A DNA stretch of 62,865 nucleotides, taken from NCBI GenBank assembly GCA_022509065.1, contig JAFLTY010000009.1, positions 1-62,865 on the forward strand. Direction: 5' to 3'. The notes beneath the pieces were generated by a model. The model searched no databases. It was not told the origin of the DNA and worked only from the letters and a program-made list of their open reading frames with translations. Both the position numbers and the translations under genes were made by a program. The stretch's first letter is position 1, and each line of letters opens with the position of its first letter. Positions 38,319 to 47,480 of the stretch are shown piece after piece. The stretch comes from Muribaculaceae bacterium (GTDB lineage: Bacteria > Bacteroidota > Bacteroidia > Bacteroidales > Muribaculaceae).

Positions 38319-40274
38319 ATGACTCGACAACTGAAAATATTAGTTATCACTTTGTTTGTGTTGACAATAACGGCACTGTCATCTATAGCGCAGAGCGTCA
38401 GTTTGCAGGTAAACTCACAAGTTGTACAAGGACAACGGTTTACGGTAACGGTAGTAATTAATGACGGTGATACGCGTCTAACTAAAAGCGATGCGCCGAA
38501 CTTGCCCGGCTGTACTTTGCTTGGTGAGCCGGGTCGTACCACCATGCAGAGTATCCATATAGTGAATGGCCAGCAATCCGCATCAACAGGCGTAAATTAT
38601 GCCTTTACATATCAAGCTGAAAAAGCAGGTACTGTCACTATACCACCTATTAAGGTAAATGTGGATGGAAAGACTCTTCAGACTCAACAGCGCACCATCA
38701 CTATCTTGCCCCCCGATCAGGCTCCTCAACGAAGGGGATATCAAGGCTATGGCTATGGTTCGGCCATCGATGAGATGGAAGAGTTGATGAACGAGTTGAT
38801 GGGTGGAGGCTCTCCATCACGTCCGTCACAACGTCCAAGTCAACCGCAACAGTCTTCTCAATCTTCTTCAAAACTAAATCCTAATGATTTTCTTGTTGTT
38901 GTTAGCCTTTCCAAATCAAGCATTTATGAGAAAGAGGCTGTTATAGCAACCATCAAGCTGTATAGTAAGCACGACATTACCAAGTTCCAACCGGTTGTGA
39001 TGCCTCAATTTGAGGGTTTTCTTTCTGAAGAGATAGATGTTTCCGGTCAGCAACCGCAACAGGAACACTACAACGGACAAAACTACTATTCCATTGTGCT
39101 AAAAAAATGTCTGCTTTATCCCCAAAGAGCAGGTAGACTTACGATAAATTCCGGAACTTACGATGTTGGTCTTCGCACTGTGGATTATATTTCCTATGGT
39201 TTTTATTCGACTCCAATCTACAACGAGCATAATATTACAACCAAATCCAATTCTCTGACTGTCAATGTTAAGCCTTTGCCTATACCCATACCACCTTCAT
39301 TCAACGGCGCAGTGGGAGATTTCGAAGTCTCATCGTCTTTGACGCCGGAGCAATTACGCACGAACGAAGCTGCGAAATATGTGCTGACTATTAAAGGTAT
39401 CGGTAATCTGACGCATCTCGGCGAACCGTATATCAATTTCCCGTCTACAGTCGAGGAATATACTCCCACCGGCGAAACTGATGCCCGCTTTAACGGTTCC
39501 AATATGCAAGGAACTTATACGGCTACCTATACCATTGTTCCTCAAGAAGTCGGTGTACTACAAATCAATGCTTGGGATTTTACTTATTTCAATCCCTCGA
39601 CAGGCAAATATGTGACAGTCACTCTTCCGGAATACGACCGTAATGTTGGGCGCGGGATTGCAACAGGTACCTCTACATCAAGTAACGTGTCTGTCGATGT
39701 TAATAAAATAAGGGACATCAGACACATTCAACCTGTCGATAAAAACGAATTGTCCATGTCTCCCTCACGGATGTTTTATAAAGGATGGTATATCCCGGCT
39801 TACATAGTCGCTTTAGCGATTTTCATTCTCGCTCTGATTATATATCGACGTCAAATTAAAGCTTCGGCCGATGTCCAAGGGCGTAAAATAAAGAAAGCAC
39901 GTAGTGTAGCGACCAAGAGATTGCAAAATGCTCGCAAAGCAATGAATGAACGTAACAGCGAAGCATTCTATTCGGCAATAGCCTCTGCCTTATGGGGATT
40001 CATCAGCGATAAACTGAAAATGCCTGCTTCCACTCTTACGCGTGACAATGTCAGTGATGCCCTCGCAAATGCAGGCGCAGACCATGATCTGGTTATAAAG
40101 ACAATAACCTTGCTTGATGATTGTGAAATGGCGCGTTTTACACCTTTCCATTCTGACACGGAGATGTCCTCGCTGTATTCACAGGCTTCCGAAATAATCG
40201 ATACACTAAACAAGATAAAGAAAACGTCTGTGGATAGTGATACTACTTCTCATAAATCACGTTATTCAAGCTGA
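38319..40274 (+). CDS. batD: Aerotolerance protein BatD
   Basis: 651 residues. Signal peptide about 1-24 (ITALSSIAQ), a long periplasmic part of repeated beta domains (VSLQVNSQVVQGQRFTVTVV at the start), a Ser/Pro/Gln-rich linker near 163-190, one membrane helix near 492-511 and a cytoplasmic helical tail. Typical BatD layout and length. Its stop codon overlaps the first possible ATG of batE (TGATG). Confidence 0.9.
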   Translation: MTRQLKILVITLFVLTITALSSIAQSVSLQVNSQVVQGQRFTVTVVINDGDTRLTKSDAPNLPGCTLLGEPGRTTMQSIHIVNGQQSASTGVNYAFTYQAEKAGTVTIPPIKVNVDGKTLQTQQRTITILPPDQAPQRRGYQGYGYGSAIDEMEELMNELMGGGSPSRPSQRPSQPQQSSQSSSKLNPNDFLVVVSLSKSSIYEKEAVIATIKLYSKHDITKFQPVVMPQFEGFLSEEIDVSGQQPQQEHYNGQNYYSIVLKKCLLYPQRAGRLTINSGTYDVGLRTVDYISYGFYSTPIYNEHNITTKSNSLTVNVKPLPIPIPPSFNGAVGDFEVSSSLTPEQLRTNEAAKYVLTIKGIGNLTHLGEPYINFPSTVEEYTPTGETDARFNGSNMQGTYTATYTIVPQEVGVLQINAWDFTYFNPSTGKYVTVTLPEYDRNVGRGIATGTSTSSNVSVDVNKIRDIRHIQPVDKNELSMSPSRMFYKGWYIPAYIVALAIFILALIIYRRQIKASADVQGRKIKKARSVATKRLQNARKAMNERNSEAFYSAIASALWGFISDKLKMPASTLTRDNVSDALANAGADHDLVIKTITLLDDCEMARFTPFHSDTEMSSLYSQASEIIDTLNKIKKTSVDSDTTSHKSRYSS

Positions 40275-40321
40275 TGCCAGCTCTTGTATCATATTTTCAA
40301 TTTAATAACCGACAGCCTGAT

Positions 40322-41116
40322 ATGAAAAAAGCTTTGAAATACATATTAGTGGCCTTAATCTATTTTTTGATAGGTTGGACAGCCTCGGCTCAAAACAACG
40401 AAATTCTCCACATGGCGGATTCTGCCTATAATGCAAGGAATTACAGAACTGCTCTGTCGCTTTACAATAAGATCCTTGACACCGATGGAGCTTCGTCCTC
40501 TCTTTATTACAATATAGGCAATACTCATTATCGCATCGGGAATGTCGGTCAAGCAATTGTCGCCTATGAACGTGCTCTACGTCTTGACCCTTCGCATGAA
40601 GACGCGCGCGCTAACCTCGAATTTGTTAACAGTCGTTTGAAAGGACTCCCCCAAGATAACAGTTCGTTTCTGACCAATATCCATAATGATGTAGTGGCAC
40701 AGGCCTCGGCAAACACGTGGTCGTGCATAGCCTTAGTTTTGTTTCTGCTGGTTTTAGGATTCGTGTCGTTGTATTTCTTCGGCTCGGGAGCTGTTTGGCG
40801 CAAAACCGGTTTTTTTGGAGGTATCGTCATGATGGTTCTTTTTGTTTATGCGTTTGTAATAGCTTGGCAGACTGCCGCAGCTGTAAACCGTCATGATGTG
40901 GCAGTCGTCATTACCCAGAACGCGCATTTGACATCCAATCCCGGAACATCAAAAAACAAGGATGAAAAGACTGTTTCGATTCCCGAAGGCTCTAAAGTCG
41001 AGATTATAGATTCGTTGGCTACGCCTACAGATCCGGTTGCTCCCATGTGGTATAATGTGGCTCTTAACAGCAATACACACGCCTGGATAGCTTCGACAGA
41101 CGTGGAACAAATTTAG
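40322..41116 (+). CDS. batE: Aerotolerance TPR/SH3 protein BatE
   Basis: 264 residues from the ATG at 40322, chosen because a clear signal peptide (MKKALKYILVALIYFLIGW) starts there. The ATG at 40274, overlapping the batD stop, would add 16 residues and allow coupled translation. A TPR pair (YYNIGNTHYRIGNVGQAIVA, ALRLDPSHEDARANL) is followed by two membrane helices (about 128-148 and 157-178) and a small SH3-like domain at the end (WYNVALNSNTHAWI). It closes the bat operon. Confidence 0.88.
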   Translation: MKKALKYILVALIYFLIGWTASAQNNEILHMADSAYNARNYRTALSLYNKILDTDGASSSLYYNIGNTHYRIGNVGQAIVAYERALRLDPSHEDARANLEFVNSRLKGLPQDNSSFLTNIHNDVVAQASANTWSCIALVLFLLVLGFVSLYFFGSGAVWRKTGFFGGIVMMVLFVYAFVIAWQTAAAVNRHDVAVVITQNAHLTSNPGTSKNKDEKTVSIPEGSKVEIIDSLATPTDPVAPMWYNVALNSNTHAWIASTDVEQI

Positions 41117-41228
41117 AGTCGAACCTGTCATTAAATTGAATATCTGCGTTCTCATTTCTATTATAAGCCGATGAAATTTTTAGAGCAAGCGCTGACGCTT
41201 ATCACGCCTTTTAATTTTCTGAAAAAAG

Positions 41229-41256
41229 CGGCAATTGCTGCCGAATAATCTTTTTT
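41229..41256 (+). terminator. Probable terminator of the bat operon
   Basis: CGGCA-ATTGC-TGCCG hairpin followed after seven bases by TTTTTT. A second small hairpin, AAGCG-CTGA-CGCTT (41187-41200), lies just before. The stems are short, so efficiency is uncertain. The 355-base gap also holds the kor promoter and leader. Confidence 0.55.
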
Positions 41257-41312
41257 GTATCTTAGGTAAGGTCAAAAAATTATTGTGTGGGCTTAAAAAA
41301 GCGCGCAAAGGG

Positions 41313-41343
41313 TTTTAAAGTAGAAAAAATTACATTAATTTTG
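41313..41343 (+). promoter_or_regulatory. Promoter of the korAB operon
   Basis: TAATTTTG (41336-41343) matches the -7 box. TTTT (41313-41316) sits 19 bases upstream in place of TTTG. The start of transcription would be near 41350, giving a leader of about 120 bases. Confidence 0.6.
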
Positions 41344-41370
41344 CAATGTTTTTCAGTTAACCTGTTTCTG

Positions 41371-41426
41371 ATAAACATGACAGTTGACTCTCCCCGGATG
41401 TTTTTCGGGCGTTTTGGCATGTTTAT
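41371..41426 (+). promoter_or_regulatory. Inverted repeat in the kor leader
   Basis: ATAAACATG (41371-41379) and CATGTTTAT (41418-41426) are perfect 9-base complements. Between them, CCCG (41393-41396) and CGGG (41406-41409) can form an inner hairpin. It could be a structured leader RNA or an operator for a dimeric regulator. I match it to no known riboswitch. Confidence 0.5.
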
Positions 41427-41471
41427 GATTATTGAATCAAAAATCTAATCTTATACCTAATTCAAACGACA

Positions 41472-43319
41472 ATGTTAGAAAAAACCGATGTAAAAGTTCT
41501 TGACAAAGTTGTGATACGTTTTTCGGGCGACTCCGGCGACGGTATGCAACTTGTTGGAAATATTTTTACAAATGTATCGGCAGGTGTAGGCAACATGGTG
41601 TCTACATTTCCTGATTATCCGGCTGAAATCCGCGCCCCTCAAGGTTCGCTTAGTGGTGTCTCAGGTTTTCAGGTCAGTGTGGGTAAAGGGGTTCACACAC
41701 CCGGTGACCAATGCGATGTACTCGTGGCGATGAATCCTGCCGCTTTGAAACAGAACATTAAGTTTCTTAAAGCTGGTGGTGTAGTTATTATAGATATAGA
41801 TTCGTTCAAGGAAGCCGATTTAAAAAAGGCTTTGTTTGAAACCGATGATGCCATAAAAGAACTTGGAATCACATCACAAGTTCTCGATGTCCCGGTGACT
41901 TCGATGACAAAAGCGGCTCTTGCCGAAAGTGGCATGGATAACAAGTCCATATTGAAATGTCGCAATATATTTGCACTGGGTCTTGTCTGCTGGCTTTTTG
42001 ACCGCCCGTTGGAAGCGGCTGTCAAGCACATTGAAAAGAAATTTGCAAAGAAACCTGCCGTGGCCGAAGCCAACATCAAGGTGTTAAATGCCGGATTCGA
42101 CTACGGACACAACATACATGCGTCGGTTTCCACTTATCGAATAGAGACATCAGATCCCAGAAAAGGAGTATATACCGATATCAACGGTAATACCGCGACA
42201 GCATGGGGTCTTATCATGGCGTCGGAAAAGTCCGGGCGTCCACTTTTCCTCGGCTCTTATCCTATCACTCCGGCCACCGACATTTTACATGAGTTAGCAA
42301 AAAGAAAAGATCTTGGGGTGAAAGCCATACAGATGGAAGATGAGATTGCCGGTATATGCTCGGCAATCGGGGCTTCCTATGCCGGCAATCTTGCCGTAAC
42401 ATCGACTTCAGGACCGGGTCTTGCTCTTAAGAGCGAGGGACTGGGACTTGCCGTCATCGCAGAATTGCCGTTAGTTGTTATAGACGTTCAACGTGGAGGC
42501 CCTTCGACCGGACTGCCCACTAAGACCGAACAAACAGACCTTATGCAAGCTTTGTATGGTCGAAATGGTGAATCGCCCTTGGCTGTAGTTGCTGCCTCTT
42601 CTCCAACCGATTGTTTTACGATGGCTTTCGAGGCTTGTCGAATAGCCATCGAACACATGACTCCGGTGATTTTGCTTAGCGATGCCTTTATTGGAAACGG
42701 ATCGAGCGCATGGCGTGTTCCCGAAGCCGATGAATTCCCCGAAATTAAGCCCAAGTTTGTTCCCGATAATATAAAAGATGGTTGGAAACCCTATGTGCGC
42801 GATGAAGCGGACTTGGTTCGCTACTGGGCTATTCCCGGCACCGAGGGTTTGCAACATCGTTTGGGAGGGCTTGAAAAGGATGCTGTAACAAGCGCCATCT
42901 CCACCGACCCTGTCAACCATGAAAAAATGGTAAATATACGCCGTGAAAAGATTGCGCGTATAGCTAACGATATACCATCCCTCGAAGTTGAATGCAATGT
43001 CGGAGCGGACACATTGCTTCTGGGGTGGGGAGGTACTTTCGGTCATCTCTTCACCGCCGCTCAGGAGCTTTGTCAGTCGGGCACCGAAGTTGCTTTCGCA
43101 CACTTCCGTTATATCAATCCTCTCCCCGCAAATACAGGCGAAGTGCTCCGTCGATACAAACGTGTGATTGTAGCCGAACTCAACACAGGCATGTTTGCCG
43201 ATTATCTGCAAAGCAAATATCCCGAAGTTCATATCGACCGCATAAATAAGATACAAGGACAGCCTTTCAGCGTAGCCGAAGTTGTTTCCAAAGTAAAACA
43301 CATTATAACTAACGCATAA
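41472..43319 (+). CDS. korA: 2-oxoacid:ferredoxin oxidoreductase, fused gamma-alpha subunit (2-oxoglutarate type)
   Basis: 615 residues. The N-terminal gamma-type domain (about 10-190: VIRFSGDSGDGMQLVGNIFT, DYPAEIRAPQGS) is fused to an alpha-type domain (GSYPITPATDILHELAK, QMEDEIAGICSAIGASYAG, TSTSGPGLALKSEG). This is the layout of 2-oxoglutarate synthase alpha subunits. With KorB it links 2-oxoglutarate and succinyl-CoA to ferredoxin. There is no separate 4Fe-4S delta subunit. A second 2-oxoacid as substrate cannot be excluded. Confidence 0.92.
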   Translation: MLEKTDVKVLDKVVIRFSGDSGDGMQLVGNIFTNVSAGVGNMVSTFPDYPAEIRAPQGSLSGVSGFQVSVGKGVHTPGDQCDVLVAMNPAALKQNIKFLKAGGVVIIDIDSFKEADLKKALFETDDAIKELGITSQVLDVPVTSMTKAALAESGMDNKSILKCRNIFALGLVCWLFDRPLEAAVKHIEKKFAKKPAVAEANIKVLNAGFDYGHNIHASVSTYRIETSDPRKGVYTDINGNTATAWGLIMASEKSGRPLFLGSYPITPATDILHELAKRKDLGVKAIQMEDEIAGICSAIGASYAGNLAVTSTSGPGLALKSEGLGLAVIAELPLVVIDVQRGGPSTGLPTKTEQTDLMQALYGRNGESPLAVVAASSPTDCFTMAFEACRIAIEHMTPVILLSDAFIGNGSSAWRVPEADEFPEIKPKFVPDNIKDGWKPYVRDEADLVRYWAIPGTEGLQHRLGGLEKDAVTSAISTDPVNHEKMVNIRREKIARIANDIPSLEVECNVGADTLLLGWGGTFGHLFTAAQELCQSGTEVAFAHFRYINPLPANTGEVLRRYKRVIVAELNTGMFADYLQSKYPEVHIDRINKIQGQPFSVAEVVSKVKHIITNA

Positions 43320-43331
43320 AGACGATTAATA

Positions 43332-44345
43332 ATGGAAGAAATTAAATATAATCCTACTGATTTCAAAAGTGACCAGTCGGTGCGTTGGTGTCCCGGCTGT
43401 GGCGACCATGCCATTCTGAACACCCTGCATAAAGCAATGGCCGATGTAGGAGTGGCACCACACATGACCGCTGTTATCTCCGGTATCGGTTGTAGCTCGC
43501 GTCTACCTTACTATATGAACACATACGGTTTTCATACCATACATGGACGCGCTGCAGCTATTGCCACAGGTCTTAAAGTCGCAAACCCCTCTCTTACTGT
43601 ATGGCAGATATCAGGTGATGGCGACGGGCTCGCTATCGGTGGTAACCATTTTATACATGCAGTTCGCCGTAACGTTGATATCAATATGTTGCTTTTCAAC
43701 AATCGCATATATGGTTTGACAAAAGGCCAGTATTCACCTACCAGCGCCCGTGGCTTCGTTTCGAAATCATCGCCATACGGAACAGTCGAAGACCCATTCA
43801 TCCCCGCAGAACTGGTATTTGGAGCTCGAGGCAATTTCTTTGCGCGTAGCATCGATGTCGAACTCAATATAAGCCGCGAGGTGATGGCTCAGGCTGCTCT
43901 TCACAAAGGAGCATCGGTAGTCGAAATCCTCCAGAATTGCGTTATTTTCAACCATGGAATTCATAATCCCATAACCGACAAAGAAGTACGCGCAGACAAA
44001 ACCATCCACTTGCGTCATGGTGAGAAAATGCTCTTTGGCAAGGAGATGAACCGAGGCATTGTGCAGGACGGCTTTGGTCTAAAGGCTGTCACCATAGGCG
44101 AGAACGGTTATACACTTGAGGATGTGCTTGTGCATGACGCTCACACAAAGTCTAATTTCCTTCACCAGCAACTTGCCATGATGGACGGCGAGAAACTCCC
44201 CGTGGCTCTCGGTGTCATTCGCGACGTGGATGCGCCTACTTACGAAACGGGAGTAAGCGAGCAGGTTGATCAGGTCAGAGCCAAGAAAGGATTCGACACG
44301 CTGCGTGATATGATATTGGCCGGTGATACCTGGGAAGTAAAATAA
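43332..44345 (+). CDS. korB: 2-oxoacid:ferredoxin oxidoreductase, beta subunit
   Basis: 337 residues. Thiamine-diphosphate subunit of the same enzyme. Fe-S ligands start with C20 and C23 (RWCPGCGDHA), and the cofactor motif is SGDGDGLAIGGNHFIHAVRR followed by LLFNNRIYGLTKGQ. It follows korA after 12 bases and precedes the FHA gene by 3 bases. Confidence 0.93.
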   Translation: MEEIKYNPTDFKSDQSVRWCPGCGDHAILNTLHKAMADVGVAPHMTAVISGIGCSSRLPYYMNTYGFHTIHGRAAAIATGLKVANPSLTVWQISGDGDGLAIGGNHFIHAVRRNVDINMLLFNNRIYGLTKGQYSPTSARGFVSKSSPYGTVEDPFIPAELVFGARGNFFARSIDVELNISREVMAQAALHKGASVVEILQNCVIFNHGIHNPITDKEVRADKTIHLRHGEKMLFGKEMNRGIVQDGFGLKAVTIGENGYTLEDVLVHDAHTKSNFLHQQLAMMDGEKLPVALGVIRDVDAPTYETGVSEQVDQVRAKKGFDTLRDMILAGDTWEVK

Positions 44346-44348
44346 ACA

Positions 44349-44975
44349 ATGGAGAACGTCAACGGGAATATAGTCGTAAAGTGCCCGCAGTGCGGAGTGA
44401 AGCTGTCGTTTAAGCCGGTTGCAAATTATGGCGAAAAAACGATAACATGCCCAAAGTGTGCGTTTACAGAAAAAGTCAAAAATTACATACCTGTGTCGGA
44501 GAACGTCGATACAAGTAAACCTGCCACTTCCGCCGAAGCCGCTCCCACGGCTGAGGGTACAGAAACACAAAAGCCCAACGTTACTCCTACTCACACTGAA
44601 GTTCCTGACAATCCCCACGCCGATAACGTGACAACATCAGCACATTCGTTACCTCAAATCGTGCTTATCTGCACTGACAACGGTGAAAAAGTAACATTAC
44701 ATGACGGTGAGAACAGTATTGGACGAACGGCTGAAGACCCGAAGGCCGAATGGACGTTTACCGATGAGAAATGTCATTTGAGTCGCTTACATGCTACAAT
44801 TAATGTGCAACAAGTAGATGGTAAATTAAAACTGACAATCCACGACGAGAATTCAGCAAATGGAACAATTCTTAACGGTGCTTCACTCAACCCGGAATAT
44901 GATTATGTCTTTCTTCCCGGAGACAAAATAAAAATGGGAAGAATGACATTTATCTGCGAATTACTCACCGAATAA
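44349..44975 (+). CDS. Zinc-ribbon and FHA-domain protein coupled to korAB
   Basis: 208 residues. An N-terminal zinc ribbon (C12, C15, C34, C37: KCPQC and CPKC) is followed by a Thr/Pro/Ala-rich linker (about 48-100) and a C-terminal FHA domain that binds phosphothreonine: GR at 125-126, S145, H148 and NGT at 171-173. No membrane segment. The 3-base gap after korB means tight coupling, so it may link enzyme level or activity to Ser/Thr phosphorylation. The phosphorylated partner is unknown. Its last 15 bases overlap the convergent HD gene. Confidence 0.8.
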   Translation: MENVNGNIVVKCPQCGVKLSFKPVANYGEKTITCPKCAFTEKVKNYIPVSENVDTSKPATSAEAAPTAEGTETQKPNVTPTHTEVPDNPHADNVTTSAHSLPQIVLICTDNGEKVTLHDGENSIGRTAEDPKAEWTFTDEKCHLSRLHATINVQQVDGKLKLTIHDENSANGTILNGASLNPEYDYVFLPGDKIKMGRMTFICELLTE

Positions 44976-45512
44976 ACGTTGCAACTCCATAAAACGTGTC
45001 ACATTGTCATTGCCGAAACGTCTGATTTCGGCAATAACTTTATCTAAGGATTTTTGTTTTTCGAGCTCACCCGGACGTTTTGAGAAGAACTTGTCGGCAT
45101 AGCAAATGAGTTTTTCCAAAAGGGACTGAGGGACAAGAATCCTGTCAGTCGGGAGATCGAGATGCTGATTTTTAATATCTTCGATAGTGAGTCCTACCCC
45201 CGTATGCCGTTCGGCTACATTACAAATTTCCTGCGGAGCTCCCGCTTGTCGCAATATATCAGCCCCCAATACGCCGTGCCTTATATAAGGGAACAATCCA
45301 TTGCACCCAATGCCAGGAGCGTTTGTGAGTATAATGCCTATGTCGTGAAGCATGGCTGCCTCTTCCACATCGGCATCAGCCAGACCCAAATGTCTGGCCT
45401 GGTTTATATATAAAGCAAAATCGGCAACAGCACGCGAGTGACCAATTAAAATGTCACGCGCAAACCTGTTGCCGTTTTCGCTGTAATATCTGTCGATTAT
45501 TTGTTGAAACAA
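44961..45512 (-). CDS. HD-domain (HDIG-type) phosphohydrolase
   Basis: 183 residues. HD metal-binding residues: H25 (GHSRAVA), H56-D57 (LHDIG), H85 region (YIRHGVLGA) and the later D in CYADKFFSK. Such short HD proteins hydrolyse nucleotides or phosphate esters; the substrate is not readable. It starts 11 bases after the ilvE stop codon and is probably cotranscribed with it. Its 3' end overlaps the FHA gene by 15 bases. Confidence 0.85.
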   Translation of the reverse strand: MFQQIIDRYYSENGNRFARDILIGHSRAVADFALYINQARHLGLADADVEEAAMLHDIGIILTNAPGIGCNGLFPYIRHGVLGADILRQAGAPQEICNVAERHTGVGLTIEDIKNQHLDLPTDRILVPQSLLEKLICYADKFFSKRPGELEKQKSLDKVIAEIRRFGNDNVTRFMELQRLFGE

Positions 45513-45523
45513 CGTCTCTGGTC

Positions 45524-46546
45524 TTATTCAACAATAGTTGTCCAGCCATGTATGTCCGGACGGCGTCCCATTTGTATGTCCTGGAGTGTGTTATACAATA
45601 GCGTTGTATATTTGCCCGGTTTGCCGTCTTTGGCTATGACATATGTGGTGTTGTTGTCCAAATCGTCAATCTCGGCTATCGGAGTCGCCACAGCTGCGGT
45701 ACCGCAAGCGGCAGCTTCGTCAACAGTGGTTAGTTCCTCTACAGCGATGCGACGTTTCTCTACAACCAGTCCTAAGTCTTCTGCAAGTTGTTGAAGTGAT
45801 TTGTTGGTTATCGAAGGCAAAATAGAGTCGCTGGCCGGAGTGATGTATTTACCATCCTTGATAGCGAAAAAGTTTGCGGGTCCACACTCGTCAAGATATT
45901 TTTTGTCCTTCGGGTCAAGATAGAGCACCGCGTTGTATCCTTTAGATAAAGCGAGTTCGCCAGCATACAGAGAAGTGGCGTAGTTTGCACCTATCTTGAA
46001 ACGGCCTGTGCCCTTGGGGGCAACACGGTCATATTCGCGCATTATGCACATGCGACCCGGACGGAAACCTGATTTGAAATACGGGCCGACAGGACAGCAG
46101 AACATCACAACCATGTATTCACGTGCCGGACGTACGCCAACCTGAGGCGAAATGCCTATCTCGAGGGGTCGAATGTATAAAGCCGCTCCGCTTCCATAAG
46201 GTGGTACGAAACGTTCGTTGGCTTTTATGAGTTTTACCACCATTTCCTTAAAGAGTTCTTCGGGAAGGGGTTGCATTTTTATCCCTTCGGCCGAACTAAT
46301 AAAACGTTTTGCGTTTTCGTCCATTCGGAAAATACGTATCTTGCCGTCTTCGCCACGAAAGGCCTTAAGACCTTCGAAGGCTTCCTGACCATAATGGAGA
46401 CATGTCGCCGCCATGTGTATGTTGATTGTAACATCATCGGTGACTGTAACCGGCCCCCATTTGCCGTCTTTGAATTCGCAACGTACATTATAATCTGTTG
46501 GGTAATAGCCAAACCCAAGATTCGACCAATCAATTTCCATCTCCAT
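45524..46546 (-). CDS. ilvE: Branched-chain amino acid aminotransferase
   Basis: 340 residues, fold-type IV PLP enzyme making and breaking down Leu, Ile and Val. The pyridoxal Lys lies in GTGRFKIGANYATS, and the phosphate/cofactor region in DECGPANFFAIKDG; HYGQEAFEGLKAFR is the N-terminal signature. Length fits the ~340-residue type. The start codon at 46546 is followed by a second in-frame ATG two codons later. Confidence 0.94.
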   Translation of the reverse strand: MEMEIDWSNLGFGYYPTDYNVRCEFKDGKWGPVTVTDDVTINIHMAATCLHYGQEAFEGLKAFRGEDGKIRIFRMDENAKRFISSAEGIKMQPLPEELFKEMVVKLIKANERFVPPYGSGAALYIRPLEIGISPQVGVRPAREYMVVMFCCPVGPYFKSGFRPGRMCIMREYDRVAPKGTGRFKIGANYATSLYAGELALSKGYNAVLYLDPKDKKYLDECGPANFFAIKDGKYITPASDSILPSITNKSLQQLAEDLGLVVEKRRIAVEELTTVDEAAACGTAAVATPIAEIDDLDNNTTYVIAKDGKPGKYTTLLYNTLQDIQMGRRPDIHGWTTIVE

Positions 46547-46629
46547 TGTCTCAGTTTTTTGAGTTATATAAATCAGGGATAAGTTTGTTATAATAAAGAC
46601 TAGTCAGTAGCTTCCTGTCTTACTTGTGG

Positions 46630-46660
46630 CAAAAATAATATTATTTTTTTAGATGGCAAA
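46630..46660 (-). promoter_or_regulatory. Full consensus promoter of ilvE
   Basis: Minus strand: TTTG (46660-46657), 19-base spacer, TATTTTTG (46637-46630). The leader to the ilvE ATG would be about 75 bases. Confidence 0.85.
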
Positions 46661-46850
46661 AAAAGAAAGCCGCATTTAAAGTGCTAATTTAACACTCGCT
46701 TCCTTGTACTTGATAAGATAAAGAAACAGCACCTCATTTCGGCTCCTGATTTCAAAATCATGCAGTTTGTATATTGAGATTTATTGTTGCATTTTGATTA
46801 CGTTTTGATAAATTTTTAATCACTTTGTGTGATTTGGTGGTTTTATTCCT

Positions 46851-46858
46851 TATATTTG
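46851..46858 (+). promoter_or_regulatory. -7 box of the secreted-protein pair
   Basis: TATATTTG fits TAnnTTTG. A TTTG at 46824-46827 lies 23 bases upstream, slightly far for the -33 box. The 393-base gap 46547-46939 holds this and the divergent ilvE promoter, and otherwise nothing I recognise. Confidence 0.5.
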
Positions 46859-46939
46859 TAGAAAATAAAAATTCATGTCCTTTTAACTTGAAAAAGACCG
46901 GATATAATTTTTCTCAATCATTATTAACCAGTTTCAATT

Positions 46940-47473
46940 ATGAGATTAAAAATTCCATTAATTATTAAGAGGTTTTTACCACTGTCGATACTCCTCTGCG
47001 CTATGAACGCACAAGGCGCAGACGAAGTACCGTGTCTGGTGTTTACCGGTGAGTCGATGTCTCCATCGTTGTTTGATATGGAGATTTTTAAACGCGTCTA
47101 TGTTGGTGAAGACAGTTTTATTGTTCATGCCCCCGATAATACAGAGTATGAAGATACCGAATTGCCTTATTCATTGTTCAATCGTCTTGAATTTAAATCA
47201 AGCAGTCTGACTGACGGTGTCCAGAAAATTACGGCGCAAAACGAAAGTTCCACGGTATTAAGGTATGTCGCTGATTCACATGCTTTATGTCTGACTTCTG
47301 AATCGTCATCAGTTTACAAGACGGGCATATTTACAACGAGCGGAACACTTGTAGCCACAACTTCATTAAAGGGTGGTCAATCAGTCAGTGTGCAACAATT
47401 AACCCCCGGTATGTATGTGGCCGTCGCAACAAATGGGGCAAAAAGCTATGTAACTAAATTCATAATCAAATAG
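46940..47473 (+). CDS. Small secreted protein with type IX-like C-terminal domain
   Basis: 177 residues. Signal peptide about 1-26 (LSILLCAMNAQGAD), a short beta-rich middle, and a C-terminal region from about 115 with the pattern of type A sorting domains: IFTTSGTLVATTSLKGGQSV, LTPGMYVAVATNG, and a final VTKFIIK. The C-terminal domain is most of the recognisable content, so it looks like a minimal cargo or an accessory to the next gene, which begins 7 bases later. Confidence 0.6.
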   Translation: MRLKIPLIIKRFLPLSILLCAMNAQGADEVPCLVFTGESMSPSLFDMEIFKRVYVGEDSFIVHAPDNTEYEDTELPYSLFNRLEFKSSSLTDGVQKITAQNESSTVLRYVADSHALCLTSESSSVYKTGIFTTSGTLVATTSLKGGQSVSVQQLTPGMYVAVATNGAKSYVTKFIIK

Positions 47474-47480
47474 AACAATC

